Shown: positions 1 through 7,890 of the stretch, piece after piece
Position numbering within the stretch: position 1 is the first letter of the stretch
How the letters are laid out: each line of letters begins with the position of its first letter
Assembly: GCF_018333215.1 (NCBI RefSeq)
Contig: NZ_BORO01000001.1
Location: forward strand, 1 to 64,000
From: Oceanobacillus sp. J11TS1
Lineage (GTDB): Bacteria > Bacillota > Bacilli > Bacillales > Amphibacillaceae
Length of the DNA stretch: 64,000 nucleotides
Direction: 5' to 3'
Program-made: the position numbers and the translations under genes
The notes under the pieces: generated by a model
Told to the model about the DNA's origin: nothing
The model's database searches: none
The model's input: the letters and a program-made list of their open reading frames with translations, nothing else

Positions 1-26
1 ACGGGGAGTAGGTAAGAAACGAGCTA

Positions 27-72
27 ATTTTCAGACACCTTCCCCGGGTACCCGGGGAAGGTGTCTGAAAAT
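27..72. repeat. 46-bp perfect palindrome
   Basis: Each half runs ATTTTCAGACACC then TTCCCCGGG, and the two halves meet at a central GGTACC-type core with no loop. There is no U-tract on either side, so it does not look like an ordinary intrinsic terminator. As RNA it would form a very stable 22-bp hairpin; as DNA it could extrude a cruciform or act as a REP-like element. Nothing else recognisable is seen in 73-275. Confidence 0.85.
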
Positions 73-275
73 ACATCCCAATAGAGAGGATACCCTATTA
101 ATTTACACAAACTTATTGACAGTACCTATAATTTAAAAATGATGAACAAGTATACTAAAGTATTAAGGTCAATCAAAGAGAATTAATAATAGCATTAAGT
201 ATTCAATTCCAACGCTTATGGAGCAAAATAAAGCTAGAAATTTTATAAAAAGCCTACTTAAATCGACAGAATAAG

Positions 276-306
276 AATCCATCTTTTTTCAAAATGGATT
301 TTTTCT
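276..306 (+). terminator. Intrinsic terminator-like hairpin
   Basis: Stem AATCCAT / ATGGATT is followed by a T-run. It lies downstream of no visible plus-strand gene, so it may terminate a relic transcript or a gene that begins left of the window. The sequence resembles hairpins at 2639 and 60259. Confidence 0.5.
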
Positions 307-364
307 AGATTAACATGTTATACATAATGAAAATTATTTATTATTGAAACTATTTGACGAAAAG

Positions 365-886
365 TTATCTTTCTAAGTGGATAACCAGTTTTTCCGCAAT
401 GGTATGACTTATAATAAACACCGGAATAAATAATACAATAACGAACAATGCATGAATACCTATTGTTAAATTCAAGATTCCGAGATGATAAAACTCCATA
501 TAAACAATAATATTGTAGGGGATAATGAGCAATAATGTTGTCCATAGTCCTGGAACATAACATTTTAGCAATAATGACTGAAGCGGGTGAGTAAAGATAT
601 TTAAAGCAAAAATGATGTTTAAACCAAAAAATAAAAAGTATTGTTCCGTGATAACTGTAACTAATATTAAGGCAGCTGCTACGATAAAAAGAAGACATAC
701 AACGATAGAAAATTGAACGGATGTCGTTGTTTTGACTTTCTCTAATTCGTTTATGGCAAAGGTTGGTATGCGTTTACGAATTTCCGGATATTTTTTATGA
801 AACCATCTTTCTATCATGATAATTTCTTCAAAGTTATGAAGCATGAAAATGATCAAAAAAGACCAAATTAATAGATTTATATCCAT
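365..886 (-). CDS. HXXEE-domain membrane protein
   Basis: A 173-residue membrane protein with four to five hydrophobic segments. Near the N-terminus it has the signature H17-N-F-E20-E21 that names the HXXEE family, and later an N-x-F-T-H-P-x-Q-S stretch with a possible second histidine site. The family's biochemical role is unknown; the conserved His/Glu in membrane helices suggests metal binding (inference). ATG start has a good AGGAGG site (CAAGGAGGAAATTCA). It lies 17 bp downstream of the YmcC-like gene in the same direction, so the two are probably co-transcribed from the promoter at about 1480-1510 and controlled by the divergent TetR protein. Confidence 0.8.
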   Translation of the reverse strand: MDINLLIWSFLIIFMLHNFEEIIMIERWFHKKYPEIRKRIPTFAINELEKVKTTTSVQFSIVVCLLFIVAAALILVTVITEQYFLFFGLNIIFALNIFTHPLQSLLLKCYVPGLWTTLLLIIPYNIIVYMEFYHLGILNLTIGIHALFVIVLFIPVFIISHTIAEKLVIHLER

Positions 887-903
887 TGAATTTCCTCCTT
901 GAT

Positions 904-1446
904 TTATGCTTTTTGCTTTTTGGGGACCAGTGTGTAACTAAAACTAATCATAAAATCAATAACCAAAACCCCAGACCATAACAGCATGGTACGTTGTAAG
1001 GCTTCCGTCTGCGGATTGTTGTTAATATAGAGAATAATACCTGTAAATATTATTCCCCCGATGAACCAGGCCAGAAGATGGCGATACCATTTATTGCGTT
1101 CTTTTTTAGCGTGTGCTACTCCATATTTAATTTTCACTGGTTTATTACCATTTCTAAATCGGTAATTAAAACGCTCATCTGCCCATTGAATCATCTGTGG
1201 ACCAAAGGCTACACTTACGCCAATATAAATGGCAGCCATTCCATGGAAGGCAGTTGCAATAGATCCATTTTTTAAATCAAATACAGTTACTATTAGCAAG
1301 ATTAGATCCACTATAGGTGTACAAATCAGTAAAAAAGCACCTAATTTCTTTTTATTCCATATGTATCGGGCTCCCAACCCAGCTAAAACAAATACCCAAA
1401 ATCCAATCTCACAAGCTATAATTAACCACCCAATCAAATGAAACAC
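904..1446 (-). CDS. YmcC-like integral membrane protein
   Basis: 180 residues with about five membrane helices and a central basic loop. The sequence recalls B. subtilis YmcC, which lies next to the TetR-family gene pksA. Here too the gene is divergent from a TetR regulator, which supports the assignment. Function is unknown. The first in-frame start is GTG at 1446, but AAGGA sits only one base before it; the TTG three codons later (1437) has better spacing. It is the first gene of a two-gene operon with the HXXEE protein. The promoter on this strand is TTGTAT (1505-1510), 17 bp, TATTAT (1482-1487), and it overlaps both arms of a putative TetR operator. Confidence 0.65.
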   Translation of the reverse strand: MFHLIGWLIIACEIGFWVFVLAGLGARYIWNKKKLGAFLLICTPIVDLILLIVTVFDLKNGSIATAFHGMAAIYIGVSVAFGPQMIQWADERFNYRFRNGNKPVKIKYGVAHAKKERNKWYRHLLAWFIGGIIFTGIILYINNNPQTEALQRTMLLWSGVLVIDFMISFSYTLVPKKQKA

Positions 1447-1457
1447 ATCCTTTTTAT

Positions 1458-1528
1458 TTATTTTAGTACGACTGTATTAAAATAATAGCATGATTGTTTA
1501 TTTAATACAAGTGTGCTAAAATAAATGT
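1458..1528. promoter_or_regulatory. Divergent promoters with paired TetR operator arms
   Basis: Two arms in inverted orientation (1458-1484 and 1497-1524) share the core TTATTTTAG-YAC-..-TGTATTAAA. They fill the space between the ymcC-like gene and the tetR gene. Minus-strand promoter: TTGTAT / 17 bp / TATTAT. Plus-strand promoter: TTGTTT (1494-1499) / 16 bp / TAAAAT (1516-1521). A regulator bound to the arms would cover both. This is typical autoregulation and repression of the divergent operon by a TetR protein (inference). Confidence 0.7.
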
Positions 1529-2125
1529 ATGCCAAAAAAAGTTGATCATCATAAACGTAAAATTCAAATCGCAGAAACGACATGGAAAGTTATTGTGGAA
1601 GAGGGGATTGAACAAGCAACCGTAAGAAAAATTGCCCAAGCTGCCGGTCTCTCAGTTGGTGCTGTAAGACATTATTTCACATCGCAATCGGAATTGTTGC
1701 ACTTTTCGATGGAGCTTGTATCAGATCGAGTCATTCAACGAGCGAAAGCAAGGAAGATGTTAAAAGATCAAGATACGTTAGAATTTGTAACAGAGGGTGT
1801 ATGTCAAGTGCTGCCTATTGATGAAGAGCGTAAGATAGAAATGGAGGTGTGGTTAGCTTTTTCCGCAAAAGTGCTTGTAGATAATACGCTCCGGGAGCTT
1901 AGCAATAAAGTTTATAACGATATGCATCAAGGATTAAAGAATGTTATTTATGCATTGCAGTCATTAGATATGACAAAAGAGGGGCTTGATCCCGATATGG
2001 AGGTTCACAGACTTCATGCATTGGTTGATGGAATGGCGATGCATCATTTATTAAATCCTAATCACTTTACACATGAGAACATGACGGAGACGTTAAACTA
2101 TCATCTTCATTCTCTCTTACAATAA
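1529..2125 (+). CDS. TetR/AcrR-family regulator (PksA/BetI-like)
   Basis: 198 residues. The N-terminal helix-turn-helix (about residues 12-58) contains T-V-R-K-I-A-Q-A-A-G-L-S-V-G and R-H-Y-F, as in the BetI/PksA subgroup. The C-terminal part is an all-helical ligand-binding domain. It probably represses itself and the divergent YmcC-like/HXXEE operon through the paired arms in 1458-1524. No Shine-Dalgarno sequence precedes the ATG; the predicted -10 (TAAAAT) ends eight bases before it, so the mRNA may be leaderless. The ligand cannot be deduced. Confidence 0.85.
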   Translation: MPKKVDHHKRKIQIAETTWKVIVEEGIEQATVRKIAQAAGLSVGAVRHYFTSQSELLHFSMELVSDRVIQRAKARKMLKDQDTLEFVTEGVCQVLPIDEERKIEMEVWLAFSAKVLVDNTLRELSNKVYNDMHQGLKNVIYALQSLDMTKEGLDPDMEVHRLHALVDGMAMHHLLNPNHFTHENMTETLNYHLHSLLQ

Positions 2126-2302
2126 ACGCAATATGTTAATTGTTGATTCTGAAAGACACGGTTTGTAATCATTAAAATTATGTTAGTATTTTATCGTGTA
2201 TTTGATCGGTATCCATATTTTCAATAAATGGAATATGATATTATAAAAAAGTAAAAAATAATGGTGAAATTTTACAATAAGTAGACGAAGGGGATAAGGA
2301 AG

Positions 2303-2554
2303 TTGGAAAAGAAGAAAAACGGTATTTTTATTTTCTTAGGAATTTGTATCTTAATTGCTGGTGGATTTATCGGGGGAGGACTAACCGATGTAGCAGATAG
2401 TATCAATCAGTATGAAGAAACGGATGATTCGTTTAGAATGATTGTGCAAGATGGGACTATTTATATGTATGAAACGACTTCGGGGCAGGTTTGGAGAAAA
2501 GCAGATAATTTAGATTCCAAGTGGGAAGAAGTAGAGTACTTTTGTGATGAATGA
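2303..2554 (+). CDS. Small membrane-anchored protein, unknown function
   Basis: 83 residues starting at TTG with an upstream GGGGATAAGGA ribosome site. One glycine-rich membrane helix (about residues 8-28) is followed by an acidic, probably extracytoplasmic tail with a Tyr/Trp-rich stretch. I do not recognise a family. It stands alone and is followed by a terminator at 2639. Confidence 0.6.
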   Translation: MEKKKNGIFIFLGICILIAGGFIGGGLTDVADSINQYEETDDSFRMIVQDGTIYMYETTSGQVWRKADNLDSKWEEVEYFCDE

Positions 2555-2638
2555 ACATGTATACAACATACGAGCAATGGCAAAAGAACATAGATAAAAA
2601 ATAATCAACTTATTTAGAAATATGGCACAATACCTCAT

Positions 2639-2681
2639 AAAAAGAATCTATTTCATCTTATACAATGGATTCTTTTTATTG
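2639..2681 (+). terminator. Intrinsic terminator
   Basis: Stem AAAAAGAATC / GATTCTTTTT with a 19-base loop, then ATT. Closes the transcript of the 2303 gene. The rest of the 2682-2885 gap contains only a short uninterpreted open stretch. Confidence 0.65.
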
Positions 2682-2885
2682 AATCTAATTGGGCTGCTAA
2701 AAAGAACCTTAAAAGTTTATTGGAGATTAGCTTAGTAAAGACAACTTCTAAAAGGAATCAATTAACATTGCTTGAAGATGATCTTCAAATAAAAATAATA
2801 AATAATTCAATAAATGTTCAAATAATTTAGATTAATAAGAACTAATGTAAGGTATAATAAAGGTATAGAGAGAGGAGGATACACT

Positions 2886-3029
2886 TTGCGACCAAAAACT
2901 TTAAATTTTGAACAGCTTGTCGATTTGAACAGGCAAGAGTTACTGAACGATGAAAAAAGAATTTCACAAATAGAAGAGAAGCTAGAAAAGAAACAAGAAG
3001 CTTTTTCATTGGGTCATAAAAAGAATTAA
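2886..3029 (+). CDS. FbpB-like small basic protein (Fur-regulated family)
   Basis: A 47-residue ORF starting at TTG with AGAGAGGAGG seven to eight bases upstream. The sequence contains F-E-Q-L-V-x-x-N-x-x-E-L-L-N-D followed by a charged I-x-x-I-E-E-K-L helix, the pattern of FbpB proteins. In B. subtilis FbpB works with the small RNA FsrA in iron sparing. I found no clear Fur box upstream, so iron control is not shown. A strong terminator follows directly. Confidence 0.65.
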   Translation: MRPKTLNFEQLVDLNRQELLNDEKRISQIEEKLEKKQEAFSLGHKKN

Positions 3030-3066
3030 CCGTATTAGTAAGGAAACCCTTACTAATACGGTTTTT
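3029..3066 (+). terminator. Strong intrinsic terminator
   Basis: A perfect 15-bp stem (ACCGTATTAGTAAGG and its complement) with a 3-base loop, followed by TTTTT. It starts at the stop codon of the FbpB-like gene. Confidence 0.9.
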
Positions 3067-3225
3067 AATGTGTGTAAATAAGTGTTGCGTAGGAAAATGC
3101 TGACAAATATACAATAGTATCCAATAAGCCTCAAGACTTACCTTTAAATATTCCTAAGGTTCATTCCTGAAAATTCACTAAAACAGTAAGATAGAATAAA
3201 AATAGAAAGAAGGACATAAGAAGTA

Positions 3226-4209
3226 ATGGAAAAGACGAAAAAGACATTTAGACTGTGGAAGGTTTTAAGGAATATTTTCTTAATGATCGTTGCTGCATTT
3301 GTTATTTGGTTCCTTTTTAGCAACGTCATGGCTGCATTTGAACAAAAAAAGTACCCGCCAATTGGAGAATTGGTTGAAGTGGAAGGGAAGGATATGCATA
3401 TTTATATCAAAGGGGAAGGAGATAATACGATTGTGTTAATGAGCGGGCTTGGGACAGCAGCGCCAGCACTGGATTTTGAACCTTTGTTAAATGAATTAGC
3501 AAAGAACAATAAGGTAGTCGTGATTGAAGGTTTTGGCTATGGCTGGAGTGATTTAACCGAGAAGGAACGAACAGTGGAAAATATCGTTGAGGAAATAAGG
3601 ACTGCTCTAAAGAAATCGAATATCCATGGTCCCTATATATTGATGCCTCATTCTGTTTCGGGGATCTATAGTATGTATTTTGCCAATGTATATCCAGAGG
3701 AGGTTAAAGCTGTCATAGGGATTGACCCTACATTGCCAAAGGCACTAGCATATTTTGATGAAACTGCTCCTGCAATGCCCGAGTATATGAGCTATTTAGC
3801 ACCAACTGGATTGGCAAGATTAGCATTATATATTAGCTCTGAATATTTTTTACCAATTGCTGCTGACGGTACATATTCTGAAGAAAACGTAAAAATGACC
3901 AAGGCTATCTCAGCTTGGAAGGTTTATAACAAAAATATTGTTGCCGAAGCCAATGAGATAGAAAATAATATTGAGAAAACAGCAGAGACGACATTTCCAA
4001 GGGATATGCCTGTTTTACTTTTTACCCGGAAAGAAGATAAGGAAACGGAGGATGGTAAAAATATGCTGACTTTTTATGAAACACAGGTAACGGATTCTCC
4101 TGCCAGTAAAATTGTTACCTTAGAGGGGCATCATTATCTGCATTGGACACGTTATCAGGAAATAAGCAAGGAAGTTCGTGCGTTTATTGAGATGTTGGCA
4201 GGCGATTAA
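3226..4209 (+). CDS. Membrane-anchored alpha/beta hydrolase
   Basis: 327 residues. A basic N-terminus and one membrane helix (about 15-36) precede an alpha/beta-hydrolase fold. The oxyanion region is M-S-G-L-G-T (about 72-77). The nucleophile elbow reads P-H-S-V-S-G with Ser143, a variant of the usual G-H-S-x-G-G. A late G-H-H-Y-L-H-W supplies the catalytic His, and D in I-G-I-D-P-T lies after strand 6. The substrate is unknown. The start is ATG with a weak AAGAAGTA site. It is monocistronic as far as can be seen. Confidence 0.85.
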   Translation: MEKTKKTFRLWKVLRNIFLMIVAAFVIWFLFSNVMAAFEQKKYPPIGELVEVEGKDMHIYIKGEGDNTIVLMSGLGTAAPALDFEPLLNELAKNNKVVVIEGFGYGWSDLTEKERTVENIVEEIRTALKKSNIHGPYILMPHSVSGIYSMYFANVYPEEVKAVIGIDPTLPKALAYFDETAPAMPEYMSYLAPTGLARLALYISSEYFLPIAADGTYSEENVKMTKAISAWKVYNKNIVAEANEIENNIEKTAETTFPRDMPVLLFTRKEDKETEDGKNMLTFYETQVTDSPASKIVTLEGHHYLHWTRYQEISKEVRAFIEMLAGD

Positions 4210-4288
4210 TCATGTAAATGGGAAAGTTTTCTTCCTTCTTCATATGTTATAGTAAAAAATGATATATTTTACCAGAAGGGAAGATTTG

Positions 4289-4642
4289 ATGATAAAAAGG
4301 ACTATTTTCATGATTTTAGGTCTTGTCATTGCCTATTATGTTCTTATAAATTACATTCTTTATTCCACTTCTTCTTTTGGCAGCTTTGAAGTGGTCGACA
4401 AACAAAAATCAAATGATAAATTCGAGTTAATTGTGGAATTAATAGACGAAGACAAGGAACAAAAAATTGAAATAAATGACAAAACACAGATTATTTATGG
4501 TGAGAAGTACTATAATTTTACGGAAGATGTTTTTGAAAATATTACAACCCATTCAAACTACCAGATGAGTATAGAGAAATTTCGATTTCCTACATCTCTC
4601 TTTAAAGGAGAGTATCGTTTAAAACTTATGTACTTAGATTAA
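4289..4642 (+). CDS. Small membrane-anchored protein, unknown
   Basis: 117 residues from the ATG at 4289, chosen over an in-frame ATG at 4259 because AGAAGGGAAG lies just before it. One N-terminal helix (about 3-22) acts as signal anchor. The remainder is a charged, probably beta-rich extracytoplasmic domain. No family recognised. It follows the hydrolase by 80 bp and could be co-transcribed. Confidence 0.6.
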   Translation: MIKRTIFMILGLVIAYYVLINYILYSTSSFGSFEVVDKQKSNDKFELIVELIDEDKEQKIEINDKTQIIYGEKYYNFTEDVFENITTHSNYQMSIEKFRFPTSLFKGEYRLKLMYLD

Positions 4643-4708
4643 TGAAAGTGAGCTTCTGTATTATAAAGTTTACAGAGGGAATAAATCTGGATTTTATACT
4701 GTATAAGG

Positions 4709-4837
4709 TGTGGCAGTGGTAATCTCAAGCCAGAAGATAAAGAAATGCGGGACCTTCAAAAACGATTACGTTAGCTAGAAGAGGAAAATGATATTTTAAA
4801 TAGGGTTATGGGCATCTTTGCAATAAAACAGAAGTAA
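4709..4837 (+). pseudogene. Relic of IS3-family OrfA transposase
   Basis: Reading G-N-L-K-P-E-D-K-E-M-R-D-L, an in-frame TAG, then L-E-E-E-N-D-I-L and M-G-I-F-A: this is the leucine-zipper C-terminus of IS3-family OrfA. It has no N-terminus, an internal stop and no recognisable OrfB. It marks an old insertion just upstream of the HEPN-MNT pair. Confidence 0.75.
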
Positions 4838-4964
4838 TCAAGGTCTTCCAGAGCATCAACTATCCAAAGACTAATTACAGATTTGCCCATATAGCGTACA
4901 CATTATAGTAAAATATATAACAATAAGCTTGTTGCGTTTAATTATATAGGGGGAGGAATAATTT

Positions 4965-5384
4965 ATGTCGGCAAGAAAGACCCTGCAGAGCTTAACTAAC
5001 TTGGAGAAAGCTAACGGAAGACTAGAAGAGGCTCTAAATGAAGGTGTTAAGAATAGTTTGTTTATTGATGGGGCAATCCAACGCTTTGAGTTTACATTTG
5101 AGCTTTATTGGAAAACGTTAAAACGAATGCTTGAAGAAGAAGGTATTGAAGCAAAAACCCCCAGAGAGACATTAAAGCAAGCATATGCAGTAGATTGGAT
5201 TGAAAATGAACAATCTTGGTTGCGGATGCTCCGTGATAGATATGAAACCTCCCGTATATACGATCAAGAGAAGGCAAGACATATTTATGAAAATATTGTT
5301 GGTTACTTCCCTGAGATGAAGGAGACCTTTAAGTTTCTAAAAGAAAAGTATACAGAAAGAGGGAGTGAATCTATCGATGATTGA
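4965..5384 (+). CDS. HEPN-domain protein, HepT/HI0074-like
   Basis: 139 residues, all helical, matching the HI0074 'nucleotidyltransferase substrate-binding' HEPN family. In MntA-HepT systems HepT is an RNase toxin with motif R-x4-H-x-Y, and MntA silences it by AMPylating the Tyr. Here the motif reads R92-Y-E-T-S-R97-I-Y99: the Arg and the Tyr are kept but the His position is Arg. It may therefore be weak or inactive as an RNase, yet still modifiable (inference). A good GGGGGAGGAA site precedes the ATG. It overlaps the MNT gene by 8 bp, as expected for an operon. Confidence 0.85.
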   Translation: MSARKTLQSLTNLEKANGRLEEALNEGVKNSLFIDGAIQRFEFTFELYWKTLKRMLEEEGIEAKTPRETLKQAYAVDWIENEQSWLRMLRDRYETSRIYDQEKARHIYENIVGYFPEMKETFKFLKEKYTERGSESIDD

Positions 5385-5697
5385 GCAAAAAATAAAAGAT
5401 CAATTATCTAACGTTGGTCACCGTATAAATACAATTAATAAAATCATTCTTTTTGGCTCAAGGTCTGTTGGTGATCATACGCCAAAATCGGATATTGATT
5501 TAGCATTTGTTGCTCCAAATATGACGAAGGAAGAATGGGTGGAATTAACGTTTGCTTTAGAAGAGGAATTAGATACATTGCTATTTTTGGATTTGATTAA
5601 GTATGAAGATGCTCCGGAGGATTTAAAAGATGAGATTATGAAAAACGGCAAGGTGATTTATTCGGGAGGGGCAGTTTTTGATAGGGAGACCTCTTAG
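5377..5697 (+). CDS. MNT-type minimal nucleotidyltransferase, MntA/HI0073-like
   Basis: 106 residues from ATG 5377 (site AGAGGGAGTG); an upstream in-frame start at 5365 lies inside the ribosome site. The nucleotidyltransferase core shows G-S-R-S-V-G-D then S-D-I-D-L, with a later L-D-L strand giving the third acid. Known family members AMPylate their HEPN partner. The 8-bp overlap with the HEPN gene supports coupled translation of a toxin-antitoxin pair. Confidence 0.85.
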   Translation: MIEQKIKDQLSNVGHRINTINKIILFGSRSVGDHTPKSDIDLAFVAPNMTKEEWVELTFALEEELDTLLFLDLIKYEDAPEDLKDEIMKNGKVIYSGGAVFDRETS

Positions 5698-5741
5698 AAG
5701 CATATACACTTAGTTAGATAAAGAAAATCTTAACATATAGC

Positions 5742-5787
5742 CGCAGTGTATATGGCGATTTCTAAACCGATAGATACTGCGTTTTTT
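5742..5787 (+). terminator. Probable terminator of the HEPN-MNT operon
   Basis: Outer stem CGCAGT / ACTGCG with a 28-base interior loop, followed by TTTTTT. Confidence 0.5.
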
Positions 5788-5888
5788 AACGTATATGAAA
5801 TATTATTTGTAAGAGTGCAGCAGGTTAAATGGAAACGTATTTAGGTCTGTGATACTATACTTATCTGTAGAGATATGGTGAGGATAAT

Positions 5889-6016
5889 ATGAATGCTATT
5901 CATCCAGGTTATATCGATACAGAAATGGCAGACTACGGGCAGAGCAGTAAGGGAAAACGAACGAAAAAGTTGGTGAAACCTATCCGCTTGGCCGTTTAGG
6001 TAAACAGGCAGAAATA
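5889..6016 (+). pseudogene. Fragment of short-chain dehydrogenase C-terminus
   Basis: Translates as N-A-I-H-P-G-Y-I-D-T-E-M-A-D-Y-G, then after a frameshift Y-P-L-G-R-L-G-K-Q-A-E. This matches the SDR gene at 39533-40275 (I-H-P-G-Y-I-D-T-Q-M-A-D-Y-G, Y-P-L-G-R-L-G-K-R-A-E). Only the last third is present, so it is a relic of a paralogous copy. Confidence 0.85.
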
Positions 6017-6085
6017 GATCACTTCGATTTAGTTTCGTTACTCAAGAGGAAGAGATTGAGATAGAACTAGCCAAAAAAACCTTAT

Positions 6086-6134
6086 AACTGATTCCAATCA
6101 TCGAAATTAGATGATCGGAATTAGTTTATTTTGG
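6086..6134. terminator. Long hairpin, probable bidirectional terminator
   Basis: A 17-bp stem with two G:U or mismatched positions (AACTGATTCC..ATC pairing GAT..GGAATTAGTT), with a T-rich tail on the plus strand and TTTTTTT on the minus side a few bases on. It lies between the SDR relic and the 3' end of the DASS gene. Confidence 0.6.
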
Positions 6135-6191
6135 TTTATTACCATTATTTGTTGACTGATTTGCATTTGGAGTGGTGTGTTTTCCGTTACC

Positions 6192-7703
6192 TTACAAGTT
6201 GAAGACGATTGGCATCCAGAAGTAGACTGCAACAGTAATAACTACAACAGATATGAGGTTCAGCCATACACCAGCTTTAGCCATGTCTGAAACTTCTAAA
6301 TATCCAGCGCTGAACACTGCTGTGTTCGGCGGAGTCGCAACAGGAAGCATATAACAAGATCCGGCAGATAATGCTGCGGCTGCCATAAGTGGAAGTGGAT
6401 CAATTCCAATAGCAATCCCAAGACCGACAGTCAGCGGTAATAGTAAATTCGATACGGCTGTATTTGAAAGAACTTCGGTAATACTGAGTACAAATATCAC
6501 AAGTAACAGTAAAACAAAGATATATTGCATCCCTTGAAGCATCTGCAGCACCTCTCCGATTGAATCATTCAATCCTGATTCACTAAATGCTGCTGCGATA
6601 GACATACCGCCCCCGAAAAGAATGAGAATACCCCAGGGTAACTCCTTCATGTCATTCCATTCAAGTATCCGTTCGGCTTGTCTTGAGCTGGGCAGAAAGA
6701 ATAAGAGTGCAGCTCCAAAGACAGAAATGGTCGCATCATCAAGGTTATCAAAGAATGTACCAATATTTTCAGGTATGAATCCGATGAGGGAAACAAATGG
6801 AGATATAATCCATAACATGACAGTAATCAAAAAGACAATTCCAACCTTTATTTCATCGTAAGTAAGTTTACCGAGTTTATCTAATTCTTCTTTAACAAAA
6901 CTTAATGCGTCATCGGTTTTTTCTGAGACATTAATTTTGAATTGTATCTTTGTAAGATAAAAATATAAGATAACTAATAAGATAATTGCAATTGGTCCAG
7001 CAAAGAACAGCCACTCAGCAAAGGTAACTGTTCGATCAAGCTGTGAAGATGCAATTCCCGCCAACAGGGCGTTCGGAACCGAGGATACTAACGTCGCAAG
7101 ACCACCAATTGTTGCAGCATATGCTACAGCAAGTAATATGCCTTTCGAAAAATATTGAACGTTTTGTCCTTTAAGTATTTCTTTGTTCTTCACTTCATCG
7201 ATCAGTGCAATAGCAACTGGCAACATCATTAAAGCTGTTGCTGCATTGGAAACGAACATCGAGATTCCTGCTGTGGCGATCAAGATGCCTAGTATCATCC
7301 GGTTGCTTTTTGTTCCAATCATTTTAATAACATTGAGTGCGATACGTCGATGAAGATTCCACTTTTGTATGGCCAGGGCAATGACAAAGCCGCCTCCGTA
7401 CATAAATATAACTGAACTGCCGTAAGCGGGTGCTACTGTATCGATATCTGCACCGTGAAAAGCAGGAAACAGTACAAGTGGCAACACGGACGTTGCAGCC
7501 ATTGGGATAGGTTCTGTGACCCAGAAAGTCGCGACTAAAAGTGTTACTCCCAAAACTATTTTTGGTTCGTGTAGTAAAACGCTTTCGGGAATAAGAAAAT
7601 AAACGAGTACAAACAATATCGGTCCTAGAATGAGTCCAACCCAGTTGCGTATTGTATAATGGGGCTTATTTTCTTGATTCTCAGTATTTTCTTTGGATTC
7701 CAT
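6192..7703 (-). CDS. DASS-family (SLC13) sodium:dicarboxylate symporter
   Basis: 503 residues with about 11-13 membrane segments. It has both DASS hairpin signatures: S-N-A-A-T-A-L-M-M-L-P in the first half and S-N-T-A-V-S-N in the second, plus A-T-P-P-N-T-A-V near the C-terminus. Relatives (S. aureus SdcS, B. subtilis YflS) import succinate, malate or fumarate with sodium. It is monocistronic. The start is ATG with GGAGGGGAAAG upstream. The exact substrate cannot be read from the sequence. Confidence 0.9.
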   Translation of the reverse strand: MESKENTENQENKPHYTIRNWVGLILGPILFVLVYFLIPESVLLHEPKIVLGVTLLVATFWVTEPIPMAATSVLPLVLFPAFHGADIDTVAPAYGSSVIFMYGGGFVIALAIQKWNLHRRIALNVIKMIGTKSNRMILGILIATAGISMFVSNAATALMMLPVAIALIDEVKNKEILKGQNVQYFSKGILLAVAYAATIGGLATLVSSVPNALLAGIASSQLDRTVTFAEWLFFAGPIAIILLVILYFYLTKIQFKINVSEKTDDALSFVKEELDKLGKLTYDEIKVGIVFLITVMLWIISPFVSLIGFIPENIGTFFDNLDDATISVFGAALLFFLPSSRQAERILEWNDMKELPWGILILFGGGMSIAAAFSESGLNDSIGEVLQMLQGMQYIFVLLLLVIFVLSITEVLSNTAVSNLLLPLTVGLGIAIGIDPLPLMAAAALSAGSCYMLPVATPPNTAVFSAGYLEVSDMAKAGVWLNLISVVVITVAVYFWMPIVFNL

Positions 7704-7890
7704 AATACTTTCCCCTCCGAATTATGTACAAATTGATTGTCTCATTTTTTATATAAATCTTGTATCTGAATTTTTTTAGTTTGACAAATATCGAACCTAC
7801 TGATCGAGCTTCAACATTTATATCATTACCTGTTAGTGGACTTACTCTTAATGAAAGAAAATATGCATAATCACTCCAAATCCGCAGCGG

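Noticed and set aside
318-698. Minus-strand open frame of 126 codons
   Set aside because: Shadow frame of the HXXEE gene, which has the ribosome site and the family motif.
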